Notes under the pieces: model-generated
Told to the model about the DNA's origin: nothing
Database searches by the model: none
Seen by the model: the letters and a program-made list of their open reading frames with translations, nothing else
Shown here: piece after piece, positions 7,477 through 15,010 of the stretch
Layout: each line of letters opens with the position of its first letter
How positions within the stretch are numbered: position 1 is the first letter of the stretch
IMG/VR virus record: IMGVR_UViG_3300047550_002546
Location: 1-64,000 of that record
DNA length: 64,000 nt
Origin: a virus
Strand: one strand, 5' to 3'
Position numbers and translations under genes: made by a program

Positions 7477-7594
7477 GCCAGAAGTTTTCCATCGCAGATT
7501 GCTGGATCGCGAAATACCGTGCCGCGCCTGTTTGGTCTCGCCATGCCAACCATTCGATGCACCATTCCTCGTACTGGTAATCCAGTGTCGTCAC
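7445..7594 (-). CDS. Small hypothetical protein (49 aa, GTG start)
   Basis: The GTG at 7594 overlaps the stop of the upstream gene (GTGA). The protein is Trp-rich (EEWCIEWLAWRDQTG). The reading overlaps the start of the ATP-grasp gene. No family recognised. Confidence 0.55.
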   Translation of the reverse strand: MTTLDYQYEEWCIEWLAWRDQTGAARYFAIQQSAMENFWHGPEHDDTLA

Positions 7595-7932
7595 TTCATT
7601 TCCTCCACCCATCGAACCAGCATCTGCGGACTGAACCGGCACGGATGATCGGGATACGCTTCCCGAAGCATTTCAGACGCCCGGTACGGTTTGATAGATC
7701 CATCTGCAATCCTCGCCAGCATCGCCACGGCTTCCGCTGGTGGCTTCTTTCGCGGTCGTCCGGAGTTTCCCTTGGCGGCGAGTCCCGCCCGGCTGCGGTT
7801 CGCCTGTAGCGTTTCCAGATTGGCGCGGAGATCCAGCAGGAGAGAGCGGAGTTCACCCCGGATGGAATTTCCGAGCTTGTCCACCTTGGTAATGGCGGAG
7901 TCGATGCGAGCGATCAGTGGATGTGGTTTCAT
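7591..7932 (-). CDS. Hypothetical basic protein (113 aa)
   Basis: The ATG at 7932 has GGGGAGG upstream and an ATGA overlap with the gene before. A helical first half (LIARIDSAITKVDKLGNSIRG) is followed by GNSGRPRKKPPAE, an AT-hook-like GRPRK motif, and a short helical end. DNA binding is plausible. Confidence 0.65.
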   Translation of the reverse strand: MKPHPLIARIDSAITKVDKLGNSIRGELRSLLLDLRANLETLQANRSRAGLAAKGNSGRPRKKPPAEAVAMLARIADGSIKPYRASEMLREAYPDHPCRFSPQMLVRWVEEMK

Positions 7933-8090
7933 TTCACCTCCCCGGATTCCGGAATTGGCTGCTGTTTCCACTCACGACCGACGAGCTTGAATGAGGCGAC
8001 GTCATCTTCGTCGGAATAAATCTCGATCCTCAGCGATCCATCCCGGTCGTCAATGCAGAGAAACACACCGTTCGGCCTCATGAATGTCAT
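7929..8090 (-). CDS. Small hypothetical protein (53 aa)
   Basis: The ATG at 8090 overlaps the stop of the upstream gene, and its own stop overlaps the next start (both ATGA). Beta-like acidic sequence (GVFLCIDDRDGSLRIEIYSDE). Function unknown. Confidence 0.6.
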   Translation of the reverse strand: MTFMRPNGVFLCIDDRDGSLRIEIYSDEDDVASFKLVGREWKQQPIPESGEVK

Positions 8091-8302
8091 AGTTCGATGT
8101 TCTCGTCCTCATCCGCGATGATCTCGTCGATCTGCCGTTTCGCTTCCTCAAAGCTCGGGGCTGTCCCGCATCGTTCATCCGGAGGCCCATCGTAGTCGAC
8201 GTGAGCGAACTGGTAGTCCCATGCTCGCGTCGGTACTGGTGGCGGATCGTAGCTGATTTTGTAGTCGCGATAGACTTCAGGGACTCGGTGAAATTCTGTC
8301 AT
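8087..8302 (-). CDS. Hypothetical protein (71 aa)
   Basis: Part of the tightly coupled - run. It has a Tyr/Pro-rich start and an acidic helical end (EEAKRQIDEIIADEDENIEL). No known motif. Confidence 0.6.
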   Translation of the reverse strand: MTEFHRVPEVYRDYKISYDPPPVPTRAWDYQFAHVDYDGPPDERCGTAPSFEEAKRQIDEIIADEDENIEL

Positions 8303-8538
8303 TGCGATTCCTTTTCATCCATAACCTTGACGGACCATGCGGAGACATCTCCGGGAAGATGCGACTCCGCTTCCTTTTGTGCGGCCTCGATTGACGGCCT
8401 ACGGATGCGACCATTCAGGACAAATCCGTTCAGTGAAAGCGTCCAGTTGTAGCCAGTCTGCTTGCTGCGGCGAATTCGGATTGCATAGACATCCGCACCG
8501 GCTCCGGTTTCGAGTTCAGGGTTTTCCGTGTCGTTCAT
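8299..8538 (-). CDS. Hypothetical protein (79 aa)
   Basis: The frame is open further upstream, but the ATG at 8538 overlaps the stop of the preceding gene and fits the pattern of the run. A beta stretch (DVYAIRIRRSKQTGYNWTLSL) is followed by a helix (IEAAQKEAESHL). It resembles small double-strand-RNA-like or Arc-like folds only in shape; no assignment. Confidence 0.6.
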   Translation of the reverse strand: MNDTENPELETGAGADVYAIRIRRSKQTGYNWTLSLNGFVLNGRIRRPSIEAAQKEAESHLPGDVSAWSVKVMDEKESQ

Positions 8539-8738
8539 GGCGAAACCTTTTCGAGTTTGTGGTAGATCGCTTCTGGGATGCAAATCCGCGCCCCGCGATA
8601 GATGTAGAAGTAGACGGAACCGACGCCGTGTTTCTTGTCGCCGATGTGTGCGTTCACTTCGCGACCGTCGGACAATTTGACGCGGCCCCGGCGGCGGATG
8701 TTTTTCAGGCGGATCGTGAGGATAATTTCGTCTGTCAT
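8535..8738 (-). CDS. Small beta-rich protein (67 aa)
   Basis: It has alternating hydrophobics and basic residues (IILTIRLKNIRRRGRVKL) and a YFYIYRG stretch. It is coupled to both neighbours. Possibly nucleic-acid binding from charge; not recognised. Confidence 0.6.
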   Translation of the reverse strand: MTDEIILTIRLKNIRRRGRVKLSDGREVNAHIGDKKHGVGSVYFYIYRGARICIPEAIYHKLEKVSP

Positions 8739-8962
8739 TTCGCCACCAATTCAACTTCAATTCCACCCGGAAACCGAACTCGCCCACCCCAGTCAAGGTC
8801 GAGGGCGATCACCCCGGTCGCATCGCCGGGTTCGTCAGCAACTCGCCTGTATGTGTGGCAAGGACCGCACATACCACGAGCAATAAATTCATCACCTTGA
8901 GCGAGTTCACTAGCCTTCATCATCATCTCCTTGTCGCGGGTGCCTGTTGCCTTCATCGTCAT
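8735..8962 (-). CDS. Hypothetical protein (75 aa)
   Basis: The ATG at 8962 overlaps the upstream stop. A second choice is the ATG cluster about 35 nt downstream, behind AAGGAG. The core (QGDEFIARGMCGPCHTYRRV then DLDWGGRVRFPGG) holds a CxxC pair and a beta end. Function unknown. Confidence 0.6.
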   Translation of the reverse strand: MTMKATGTRDKEMMMKASELAQGDEFIARGMCGPCHTYRRVADEPGDATGVIALDLDWGGRVRFPGGIEVELVAK

Positions 8963-9456
8963 TCTCCGTTCGTTTCTTCGAGATCCCGGCAGTCGCTGCA
9001 CACGAGGCCGGTTTCCCTTTCCTCTTGGTTGATGTATCCCGCTGACCCGTCCTTGCGGACATACTCGCCCGTTCGGTTGCGGCTGAACTTCCCGCACTTC
9101 GAACAGTGACGGAGGCTGGCGGCTGGTTTCTTTTTCGATTTCAGACTGTTCGATCGTTGGGGCATGCCGAGTTGCATGCGACGCGCCCGGTCTGCGGCGA
9201 ATGTCCCGATCTTTTCCCATCGTTCGTCAGGGAACTCGATTCGCAGTCGGTCGTAAAGCTCGTAAATCGCCCGGTCGTAGTCATCGTTCGTTCCGGGAAG
9301 AGGCAGTTCAAACCCGCTACTCCGCGCGAATCCGACCATCTCGGGCCGCGTTACGCGATAGGATGGAGCAACATCCAGCACAGACTTCGATGGCGTCCGG
9401 CTGCGAAACCTGCGATCCGTTTCATCGACAATCATTTTGATTTGGTCTGGTGTCAT
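8959..9456 (-). CDS. Zinc-ribbon protein (165 aa)
   Basis: The helical amino part is followed by a carboxy-terminal ribbon: HCSKCGKFSRNR near 118 and CSDCRDLEE near 153. Two CxxC knuckles about 32 residues apart suit one zinc ion. A basic linker (SKKKPAASLR) precedes it. Likely DNA or protein binding; family unknown. Confidence 0.65.
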   Translation of the reverse strand: MTPDQIKMIVDETDRRFRSRTPSKSVLDVAPSYRVTRPEMVGFARSSGFELPLPGTNDDYDRAIYELYDRLRIEFPDERWEKIGTFAADRARRMQLGMPQRSNSLKSKKKPAASLRHCSKCGKFSRNRTGEYVRKDGSAGYINQEERETGLVCSDCRDLEETNGE

Positions 9457-9713
9457 TTCGGATTCCGTTCGTCGACAATCTTCTGAAAGTTGGAATCGAC
9501 GGCTGCGATGCAGTTGCCGGTTGCGCCCACCAGTTCAATCAGGGCGGAGCGGAGGCTTCCGTACTGACACCGCTTGTCGGACTTCGCCAGCGAGACGCCG
9601 TGAACCGCTGAAGCGATTTGCTGACGCAGGATCGCGGCACGGGGACCGTAAATTGCGTCCATGTATCGCTGCCCGTTCGTGGCGGAAGATTTCAGGATCT
9701 CGATTGCCTTCAT
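9453..9713 (-). CDS. First gene of the - run, hypothetical (86 aa)
   Basis: The ATG at 9713 has GAGAGGAAT upstream; the ATG 42 nt further up would pass through the ribosome site. A helical protein (MKAIEILKSSATNG, LRSALIELVGATGNC). It is the promoter-proximal gene of the nine-gene run ending with the ATP-grasp enzyme. Confidence 0.65.
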   Translation of the reverse strand: MKAIEILKSSATNGQRYMDAIYGPRAAILRQQIASAVHGVSLAKSDKRCQYGSLRSALIELVGATGNCIAAVDSNFQKIVDERNPK

Positions 9714-9751
9714 CGTAATTCCTCTCCATGTTGAGTGACTGAACAACAGGA

Positions 9752-9780
9752 ACAATATCGACCTGTCCCGCTCGCGTCAA
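9752..9780 (-). promoter_or_regulatory. Sigma70-type promoter for the 9713-6802 run
   Basis: On the - strand: TTGACG (9780-9775), 17-nt spacer, TATTGT (9757-9752). No dyad element lies within it, so this run seems to be read differently from the dyad-controlled units. The repeated palindrome at 9784 lies immediately upstream. Confidence 0.65.
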
Positions 9781-9783
9781 CAG

Positions 9784-9802
9784 TAATTCCGAGAATTATC
9801 TA
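9784..9802. repeat. 19-bp repeated palindrome, copy B
   Basis: TAATTCCGAGAATTATCTA, one base different from 4870-4888. It sits just upstream of the -35 box of the - promoter, a usual place for an activator or repressor site. Confidence 0.6.
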
Positions 9803-9885
9803 CAGGCTGACCACCGGCTTGATTGCCTTGACGAGCTTCCGCTACTGTTTACGCTCAAAAAACTCTCCAGATCACCAAAATGCGA

Positions 9886-9904
9886 GAATTTTCTGAAAAA
9901 CTTC
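9886..9904 (+). promoter_or_regulatory. Dyad element (copy 3) between divergent units
   Basis: GAATTT-TCTGAAA-AACTTC; the right half is perfect. TAGAAT at 9907-9912 follows directly as a -10-like box. It precedes the + gene at 9977 by 72 nt. Confidence 0.65.
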
Positions 9905-9976
9905 CGTAGAATGTGATCCGACGCGGCTTGCGAGCGTATCAATGGGCGGGTGATGTTCCGCAAACGGGAGAGCTAA

Positions 9977-10405
9977 ATGGACCTGAAAGAGCGAGTCGAA
10001 CTGATGCGGCAGACATTGGACGCACTTGAACGAATCGAGGCGAACGGCGGAAAAGTGCCGGATGGGTTTGTGCTGGAATGTACTGACCGTGGAGAGCATT
10101 GGGGCCGATCTGCCTATGTGAACGTAGCCGACAAAACAGTTAGACAAACTGATGCTGGAGTGTATTACCGACTCCGCAGCACAACCCCGCGACTGGTTCC
10201 GCTCGGGCCGGAAGACGTGCCGCCGGGAAGTGTCGTTCGTCTCGCAAAAGTCGGATGGCTCGCAGTCTCAGAATGCGCAGATGAAGGATTGATCGTCAAC
10301 TCGCTCGCTCCCGACGACATTTCATGGAGCAGGCTTATGGATGATGGATGGGAAATCAAACGCCCCGGCGAAGACTGGGCACCGTGCAGTAAGGAGTCGA
10401 AGTGA
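9977..10405 (+). CDS. Hypothetical protein (142 aa)
   Basis: GGGAGAG precedes the ATG. A helical start (ERVELMRQTLDALERIE) is followed by a mixed beta region (GSVVRLAKVGWLAV). A lone + gene between a divergent promoter region and a two-way terminator. Not recognised. Confidence 0.7.
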   Translation: MDLKERVELMRQTLDALERIEANGGKVPDGFVLECTDRGEHWGRSAYVNVADKTVRQTDAGVYYRLRSTTPRLVPLGPEDVPPGSVVRLAKVGWLAVSECADEGLIVNSLAPDDISWSRLMDDGWEIKRPGEDWAPCSKESK

Positions 10406-10470
10406 TTATCGTTGCGAGTTCCCATTCAGGGGCTTGTGAGACTCCGTAGAGCTTGGAGCCACGGAGCAGG

Positions 10471-10503
10471 TCAGACGCCGCGTCACTTCGATTCGGCGTC
10501 TGA
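10471..10503. terminator. Two-way terminator hairpin
   Basis: TCAGACGCCG and CGGCGTCTGA form a perfect 10-bp stem with a 13-nt loop, between two convergent genes (ends 10405 and 10509). T runs are short, so it may need help or act mainly as an mRNA end. Confidence 0.65.
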
Positions 10504-10508
10504 TTTCG

Positions 10509-11090
10509 TTAGTAGAGAAAGAATGATTTCGACCTGCCGTCTTCGTTGGTGATCGTGAGATTCTCCGAAACGGACTGCTTTGACAGAAACGCCGTCATGG
10601 CCGTCGACAGCGGCCCCTCAACATCGAATGGGCTGAACATCTTCTGGAGCATGGGCCACGCCTTGGACATCCTGCCAGACTTCCTGACGTAAGGGTGCAT
10701 CCACGCCCATTGCATCGCCCAGTATTTGCTTGGGGACGTGTTTGGATACTGCCGAAACCGAAAGCAGCAAGCGCCAACTGCAACCGGCTTTTCTGGCATG
10801 GAGTCGAGAAATAGGACAGCAATCGTGCCATCATCGCGAGCGGCCTCGACCGCAGAGTATTGGAGAAGGTCGTATCCGAATTCACGGCGAAAATATTTTG
10901 CCAAAGTCTCGACAGCATTGAGCGACGACTTTCGGCTACGGCGGTGGACAAGCCTCGTCTCTACGGGTTGCTCAACGCCAGCGACAATGTCTGGTCTCGT
11001 AGTTATTTCGCGGAGGCTCTCGAATCTCTCGACCGATGGAAGAATGATGTCGTATTTGCTGCTCACTTCCGTGGCCTCCCTTTCGGCCAT
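10509..11090 (-). CDS. GNAT-like protein (193 aa)
   Basis: The central part (VAVGACCFRFRQY, AMQWAWMHPYVRKSGR, AWPMLQKMF) resembles the beta4-beta5 and acyl-CoA region of GNAT acetyltransferases, including the WxWxHPxxR pattern after the core strand. A GTG further in (VSSKYD) behind AGGGAGG is an alternative start. The target is unknown. It overlaps the upstream HTH gene by 28 nt, so the two are probably co-expressed. Confidence 0.6.
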   Translation of the reverse strand: MAEREATEVSSKYDIILPSVERFESLREITTRPDIVAGVEQPVETRLVHRRSRKSSLNAVETLAKYFRREFGYDLLQYSAVEAARDDGTIAVLFLDSMPEKPVAVGACCFRFRQYPNTSPSKYWAMQWAWMHPYVRKSGRMSKAWPMLQKMFSPFDVEGPLSTAMTAFLSKQSVSENLTITNEDGRSKSFFLY

Positions 11091-11329
11091 CCCCCGCCAT
11101 TGTTCGACCCTTCCCCGAGCTTCGGATTTCCGGGGCTGCGAAGGATCACGGCGCGGAGCTTCGGAATGTCGGTGTCAGTGAACGCCAGTGCTCGCCCCAC
11201 GGTCTGGCCGATGTTGTGATTTCGCGCCGCACGCTGGACGGACCGGCTGTGGCATCCGAGGGATTCGGCGACTTCCGTAGAGGTGTAGAGCTTGCCGAGT
11301 TCCGGTGGCTTCGGTTTCTTCTTTTTCAT
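11063..11329 (-). CDS. Excisionase/MerR-like HTH protein (88 aa)
   Basis: LYTSTEVAESLGCHSRSVQRAARNHNI is a classic 'TxxEVAxxLGxSxxTVxRxA' winged helix-turn-helix, with a basic start (MKKKKPKPP) and an AT-hook-like end (WPKGRPRK). In phages such proteins act as excisionases or regulators. It is one of three candidates in the window for binding the repeated dyad. Confidence 0.75.
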   Translation of the reverse strand: MKKKKPKPPELGKLYTSTEVAESLGCHSRSVQRAARNHNIGQTVGRALAFTDTDIPKLRAVILRSPGNPKLGEGSNNGGGWPKGRPRK

Positions 11330-11517
11330 TTCGCTTTTCTTTCCAATCTCAACTCTTCTGGCGTCAACCGTCGACCGAAGTCAACGAAAAACGTGCATCC
11401 GCATTCATGGCATCTCGGCACGCCGCGACTCGGTGTCGTGAACTTGCTTCCAGACACGAACGCAACATTCTGCGCCCCGCAGAACGGACAAAACGCAACT
11501 TTTGGATTCTTCTCCAT
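11326..11517 (-). CDS. Small zinc-ribbon protein (63 aa)
   Basis: CPFCGAQN and CHECGCTF form a two-knuckle ribbon like those of transcription factors and phage 'Lar-type' restriction-alleviation proteins (CPFCG...C..CG). Family membership in Lar is likely by pattern, not proven. It is coupled to the HTH gene by ATGA. Confidence 0.7.
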   Translation of the reverse strand: MEKNPKVAFCPFCGAQNVAFVSGSKFTTPSRGVPRCHECGCTFFVDFGRRLTPEELRLERKAK

Positions 11518-11561
11518 GCGGAAATTATTGTCGCGACGGCGGCGATGGTCAAGACTTCCGC

Positions 11562-11609
11562 TTGATTTCTGATTTCGCGCCGCTAAACTGGAAGTTGGTC
11601 GGAAACTTC
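11562..11609 (+). promoter_or_regulatory. Promoter plus perfect dyad (copy 4) for the packaging operon
   Basis: TTGATT (11562-11567), 16-nt spacer, TAAACT (11584-11589), then the perfect dyad GAAGTT-GGTCGGA-AACTTC at 11591-11609 over the expected start of transcription: a repressor-operator layout. Confidence 0.7.
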
Positions 11610-11636
11610 TACGGAAAATCGGAGAGGAGCGGAGGG

Positions 11637-11942
11637 ATGATGATTGTTGTCGACATTTTCATTGGATTCGCTGCCGGATGCACAGTGATGGGGCTTGCCT
11701 TCGGTCTCTACGGCAATCCACGAGCGGACCAGCTTGAGGCGGAGTTGGCTGGCGTCCGGGATGCGATTCACGAAGAGTTCGAAGACGAACTCAGGTTCAT
11801 GAGGCTTCGCAACACCAAGTTACAAGAGCGACTCTCGTCTTGCCTTGATGCGTTGATTTCGTGGGAAAAATGGGCAGGTATCGCCATGCGAGAGATGCCG
11901 AGAGTTGAAAACCACACTGAAGACGAATGGTCCGCAGGATGA
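11637..11942 (+). CDS. Membrane-anchored coiled-coil protein (101 aa)
   Basis: The ATG at 11637 follows GGAGGG. One membrane helix (IVVDIFIGFAAGCTVMGLAFG) is followed by a long charged helix (ADQLEAELAGVRDAIHEEFEDEL). This is the shape of an inner-membrane spanin (Rz-like) or of an anchored structural helper. No lysis neighbours support spanin, so left open. Confidence 0.65.
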   Translation: MMIVVDIFIGFAAGCTVMGLAFGLYGNPRADQLEAELAGVRDAIHEEFEDELRFMRLRNTKLQERLSSCLDALISWEKWAGIAMREMPRVENHTEDEWSAG

Positions 11943-12538
11943 CGAACGATTTCCCCGGAACGAAGCTACCGGATCTGTCGAAGCTCCCGGCGACTGATCG
12001 CGAAAAGCAGATCGCAGCGGAGTATTCGCGAATCTCAACCGAGGATACGGTCCCGATTCTTGTCGTCGGGCGGCAATCATTCCAACTCGGTGGATTGACC
12101 GGACTCGGCGACGATCAAGCGAATTGGACGTGCTGGATGCTCGCCAAGGCCATCAAGAAGATTGAGGACGCGGTTTACGACAAGGCTATCGAAAAGATCA
12201 ACGACATGGCCTCTGCGGCGTCCGGAAAGTCTGATTCGATTGCGAACATATTGAATCTTCTGGAGTGCTACCGACTCTCGAAGCAGGGAAAAACCGGCGA
12301 CGATGCTAAGGTTCGGGATGAAGTCGGATCGCCACCGATGCGGAAGTTTCGCGGCGAGGCTTACGCGGCAACATGCTATGGGACCGCGCCGGTTGAATTT
12401 GAGTTCGAGGTTCCCGCAACTGCGACCGTCGAAGAAATTGAATCCGCCGCAAATATGGCTGCGATGGACGAGGTGCAGGTTAGCTGGAGTGAGGTACATC
12501 CGCCAAAACCACGAAAGAAGAAAGTCAAAACCGACTGA
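11939..12538 (+). CDS. Hypothetical protein next to the terminase, small-subunit candidate (199 aa)
   Basis: The start at ATG 11939 overlaps the stop before it; its own stop overlaps the terminase start (TGATGG). The middle is helical (WMLAKAIKKIEDAVYDKAIEKIND) and the end very basic (KPRKKKVKTD). By position it is the best candidate for the small terminase subunit, but no HTH is obvious and it could be a helper. Confidence 0.7.
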   Translation: MTNDFPGTKLPDLSKLPATDREKQIAAEYSRISTEDTVPILVVGRQSFQLGGLTGLGDDQANWTCWMLAKAIKKIEDAVYDKAIEKINDMASAASGKSDSIANILNLLECYRLSKQGKTGDDAKVRDEVGSPPMRKFRGEAYAATCYGTAPVEFEFEVPATATVEEIESAANMAAMDEVQVSWSEVHPPKPRKKKVKTD

Positions 12539-14208
12539 TGGTCCCGGCCCCGAAGACTGTTGAGTCCTGCGAAGAATTCGCCCGATCACAAGAGTTGATT
12601 CCGGAACTGGACGCTCTACTTTCGAATTGGGACCATCTCACGCAAGCGGAGCGAGACTTTGCCCTGAAGTACGCGAAGTACGTCGATCGAGGCTACCGTA
12701 TCACGCCATACATGATGCGAGCTTGCCCGAATCCGTACCCGAAGCAACAGCAGTTCATAAGTCTCAATGATTTAGAGGCTTACACAGGGGGAAGTACGGG
12801 CGGCGGAAAATCGAATGCCTTACTTCTGGCTGCTCTCCAATTCGTGGATATCCCCACATACTCGGCTTGCGTGTTTCGCGCCACGTACACCAACCTTTCG
12901 AAATCTGGCGCGATAATGGACCGTGCGAAGTCGTGGCTGATCTACGACGGCTCCGACGTCCACTGGAACGCCAATGATTGCGTTTTCACGTTCCCCAGCG
13001 GCGCGAAGCTCTCGTTCGCCTACATGCAGTCACAGAAGCACGCCGACAATCATCGGTCAGCCGAATACACTTTCTTGGCATACGATGAAGTGACTGAGAT
13101 CCCGGAGGAGTGCTATCGGTTCCTGTTCTCTCGTCTTCGCAGAAATAAGACCGGCTTCAATATCCCGCTGCGGTGCCGATCGGCGTCGAATCCGGGGGGC
13201 GAGCACTCCGAGTGGGTTAAAAATCGGTTCATCCCGAAAGGATACTTGGAATGCAAGGACAACGAATTCCGGTTCAACAGGCTGTGGAAGAAGGGGGAGG
13301 TTTGCTCTGACTGCGAGGGAACAGGGAAGCTCGACAAGGAGCCTTGTTTCTATTGCGATGGGGTCGGGTACACGACAAGGACATTTGTCCCGTCCCGAAT
13401 TCAAGACAACCCCGCGATGGACGCAAACGAATACCGCAAGGCGCTGTCAAAGCTGACATTCGTCGAGAGACAGCAGGCGGAGCATGGCGACTGGAACATC
13501 ACTGCCGAAGGTGGCGTGTTTCGTTTGGCATGGTTCCGTTACTACACCATGAATGGCGACTACCTGAAGCTGCCTCGATTCGACGAGCACAACAGGCCGC
13601 TTTCGACGCTGGCGATCAGCAAAAAGGATTGCGTCATATTCGTCACTGCGGACACGGCCACGAAGGAAAAGACGACGGCAGACTTCAGCGTGATCTGCAC
13701 ATGGGCCTACCATCGACAATCTGGATCTCTTGTCTTGCTCGATGTCATCCGCAAGAAGGTGGACACGCCGGAACTTCTGCCGCTTCTGTCTGGAGCCTGC
13801 CTGCAATCGCACGCCCAATTCGTTCTTATCGAAGAGGCGTCATCCGGAGTTGAATTATTGCAGTCGCTGCGAAAGAACAACGCTTGTATCGGCGGAATTC
13901 CCGTCAAAGCGTTTCTGACGGGTTCGAAAGACAAGGTTTCTCGTTCGGCACCTGCGCAGATTCGCATGGAATCCGGGATGATCTATTTCCCCGCAGAAGA
14001 GACGGAGTGGAAGTCAGCTTGCCAAGCGGAGTTACTTTCGTTTGGCTCCGCCACAGCCCCCCACGACGATTTCGTCGACAACGTCAGCATGGCGGCGTGG
14101 TACGCAGAGAATCACAACACGATCCACATCGGCGGTGGCGAGAACGCGGCCCCGGTGGAGATCGCGGCTGGCCCTTCGCTACCCGGTAGGCGGATGCAAT
14201 TCGGATGA
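12538..14208 (+). CDS. terL: Terminase large subunit with inserted zinc finger
   Basis: This is the DNA-packaging motor and end-cutting nuclease. Walker A GGSTGGGKS (84-92), Walker B FLAYDE (179-184) and the coupling region SASNPGG make up the ATPase. The RNase-H-like nuclease has VTADTATKEKTTADFS (Asp372), IEEASSG (431-437) and HDDFVD (509-514). Between the two domains lies CSDCEGTG...CFYCDGVG (256-277), two CxxCxGxG knuckles as in DnaJ, an uncommon insert for this family. The protein has 556 residues, normal size. The start overlaps the stop of the gene before. Confidence 0.95.
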   Translation: MVPAPKTVESCEEFARSQELIPELDALLSNWDHLTQAERDFALKYAKYVDRGYRITPYMMRACPNPYPKQQQFISLNDLEAYTGGSTGGGKSNALLLAALQFVDIPTYSACVFRATYTNLSKSGAIMDRAKSWLIYDGSDVHWNANDCVFTFPSGAKLSFAYMQSQKHADNHRSAEYTFLAYDEVTEIPEECYRFLFSRLRRNKTGFNIPLRCRSASNPGGEHSEWVKNRFIPKGYLECKDNEFRFNRLWKKGEVCSDCEGTGKLDKEPCFYCDGVGYTTRTFVPSRIQDNPAMDANEYRKALSKLTFVERQQAEHGDWNITAEGGVFRLAWFRYYTMNGDYLKLPRFDEHNRPLSTLAISKKDCVIFVTADTATKEKTTADFSVICTWAYHRQSGSLVLLDVIRKKVDTPELLPLLSGACLQSHAQFVLIEEASSGVELLQSLRKNNACIGGIPVKAFLTGSKDKVSRSAPAQIRMESGMIYFPAEETEWKSACQAELLSFGSATAPHDDFVDNVSMAAWYAENHNTIHIGGGENAAPVEIAAGPSLPGRRMQFG

Positions 14209-14214
14209 TGTCGG

Positions 14215-14233
14215 GAATTTTCCGATAAACTTG
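14215..14233 (+). promoter_or_regulatory. Dyad element (copy 5)
   Basis: GAATTT-TCCGATA-AACTTG. TAAACT (14226-14231) lies inside as a -10-like box. It is just past the terminase stop and 74 nt before the nucleotidyltransferase gene. Confidence 0.6.
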
Positions 14234-14306
14234 TGATCTGATCGGATTCTGGAACGTATCACAGGACGGGTTGTTATCACGGATCGAAGTTTATGGGGAT
14301 CGCGAT

Positions 14307-14783
14307 ATGAGATCAAAGAATCGTAGGCTTGCCTGCGGAACAGCAAAACGACTGATTGATGGTGTTGTTCGCCGGTGCGATGAAGTGAACGCCAGTGGAG
14401 AATTCATCGAATCCGTTGCGCGTGCGTGGCTATTTGGCTCCTGCGCTCGCGGCGAGCAGAGGCCGCACGACGTGGATATCTGCCTTCAGCTTGACCGGAG
14501 GCCACACGGCGTTTGCGGTCAAGAATGGGTGCAGACGTCGATTCGGTTCGCGGAGGAATCCGGCAGAGAATTCAGGTCATTCATGGACATGATCTACTGG
14601 CCGACGACATCCCTGTTGCGGAAAGTTCGCGGTGGATCGGTCGCGCTGTCGATTCACATTTACCACGATACGGAAAAAATCGTCTACGACCATCCAGAGA
14701 CGACGATGATTTACGAATGCGAAAACCTGAAGGGTATCGTTGCAGATCCTCTCGGGAAACCTTTCACGGGAGTATGGCAATGA
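14307..14783 (+). CDS. Pol-beta-type nucleotidyltransferase (MNT-like)
   Basis: WLFGSCARGEQRPHDVDICLQL is the catalytic signature (GS at 44-45, metal Asp55 and Asp57) of the minimal nucleotidyltransferase family that moves nucleotides onto proteins, drugs or RNA. In bacteria these often pair with a HEPN toxin; no HEPN partner is next to it here. Start ATG 14307 behind GGGGAT; the frame is open further up but would run into the operator. 158 residues, complete. Confidence 0.8.
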   Translation: MRSKNRRLACGTAKRLIDGVVRRCDEVNASGEFIESVARAWLFGSCARGEQRPHDVDICLQLDRRPHGVCGQEWVQTSIRFAEESGREFRSFMDMIYWPTTSLLRKVRGGSVALSIHIYHDTEKIVYDHPETTMIYECENLKGIVADPLGKPFTGVWQ

Positions 14784-15010
14784 AAGGGAAGCGACGCTCG
14801 AAGAATGAAAAAGACATCCAGCATGAAGGCGTCTCTGCCTTCGCTGCGGGTTCACAGGACACGGACTGCCCTTACAAATCGAACGGGAACGCAGCCGACG
14901 TGTCACAGAAGCGGATTTGGTGGATGAACGGCTACTGGGCCGCGCATGTTGTCGCGAATGTTCGCGGCGTCACCTTGAACGAAATGCTTGCGGAAAAGGA
15001 TGCGGAATGA
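14780..15010 (+). CDS. Ribosome modulation factor (Rmf)-like protein
   Basis: The pattern G-x-x-AF-x-AG...DTDCPY...RIWWMNGYWAA matches Rmf (GYxAG...CPY...RxxWLxGWREA): G24, C30-P31-Y32, R45, W48 and G51 all align. Rmf binds 30S subunits and drives ribosome hibernation. The phage copy is 76 residues with an extra basic start and tail. It is coupled by ATGA to the nucleotidyltransferase and to the next gene. A role in taking over host ribosomes is inference. Confidence 0.7.
   Translation: MKGKRRSKNEKDIQHEGVSAFAAGSQDTDCPYKSNGNAADVSQKRIWWMNGYWAAHVVANVRGVTLNEMLAEKDAE

Noticed and set aside
11637-11942. Inner-membrane spanin call for the anchored coiled-coil protein
   Set aside because: The shape fits, but there is no outer spanin, holin or lysin next to it, and it heads the packaging operon.
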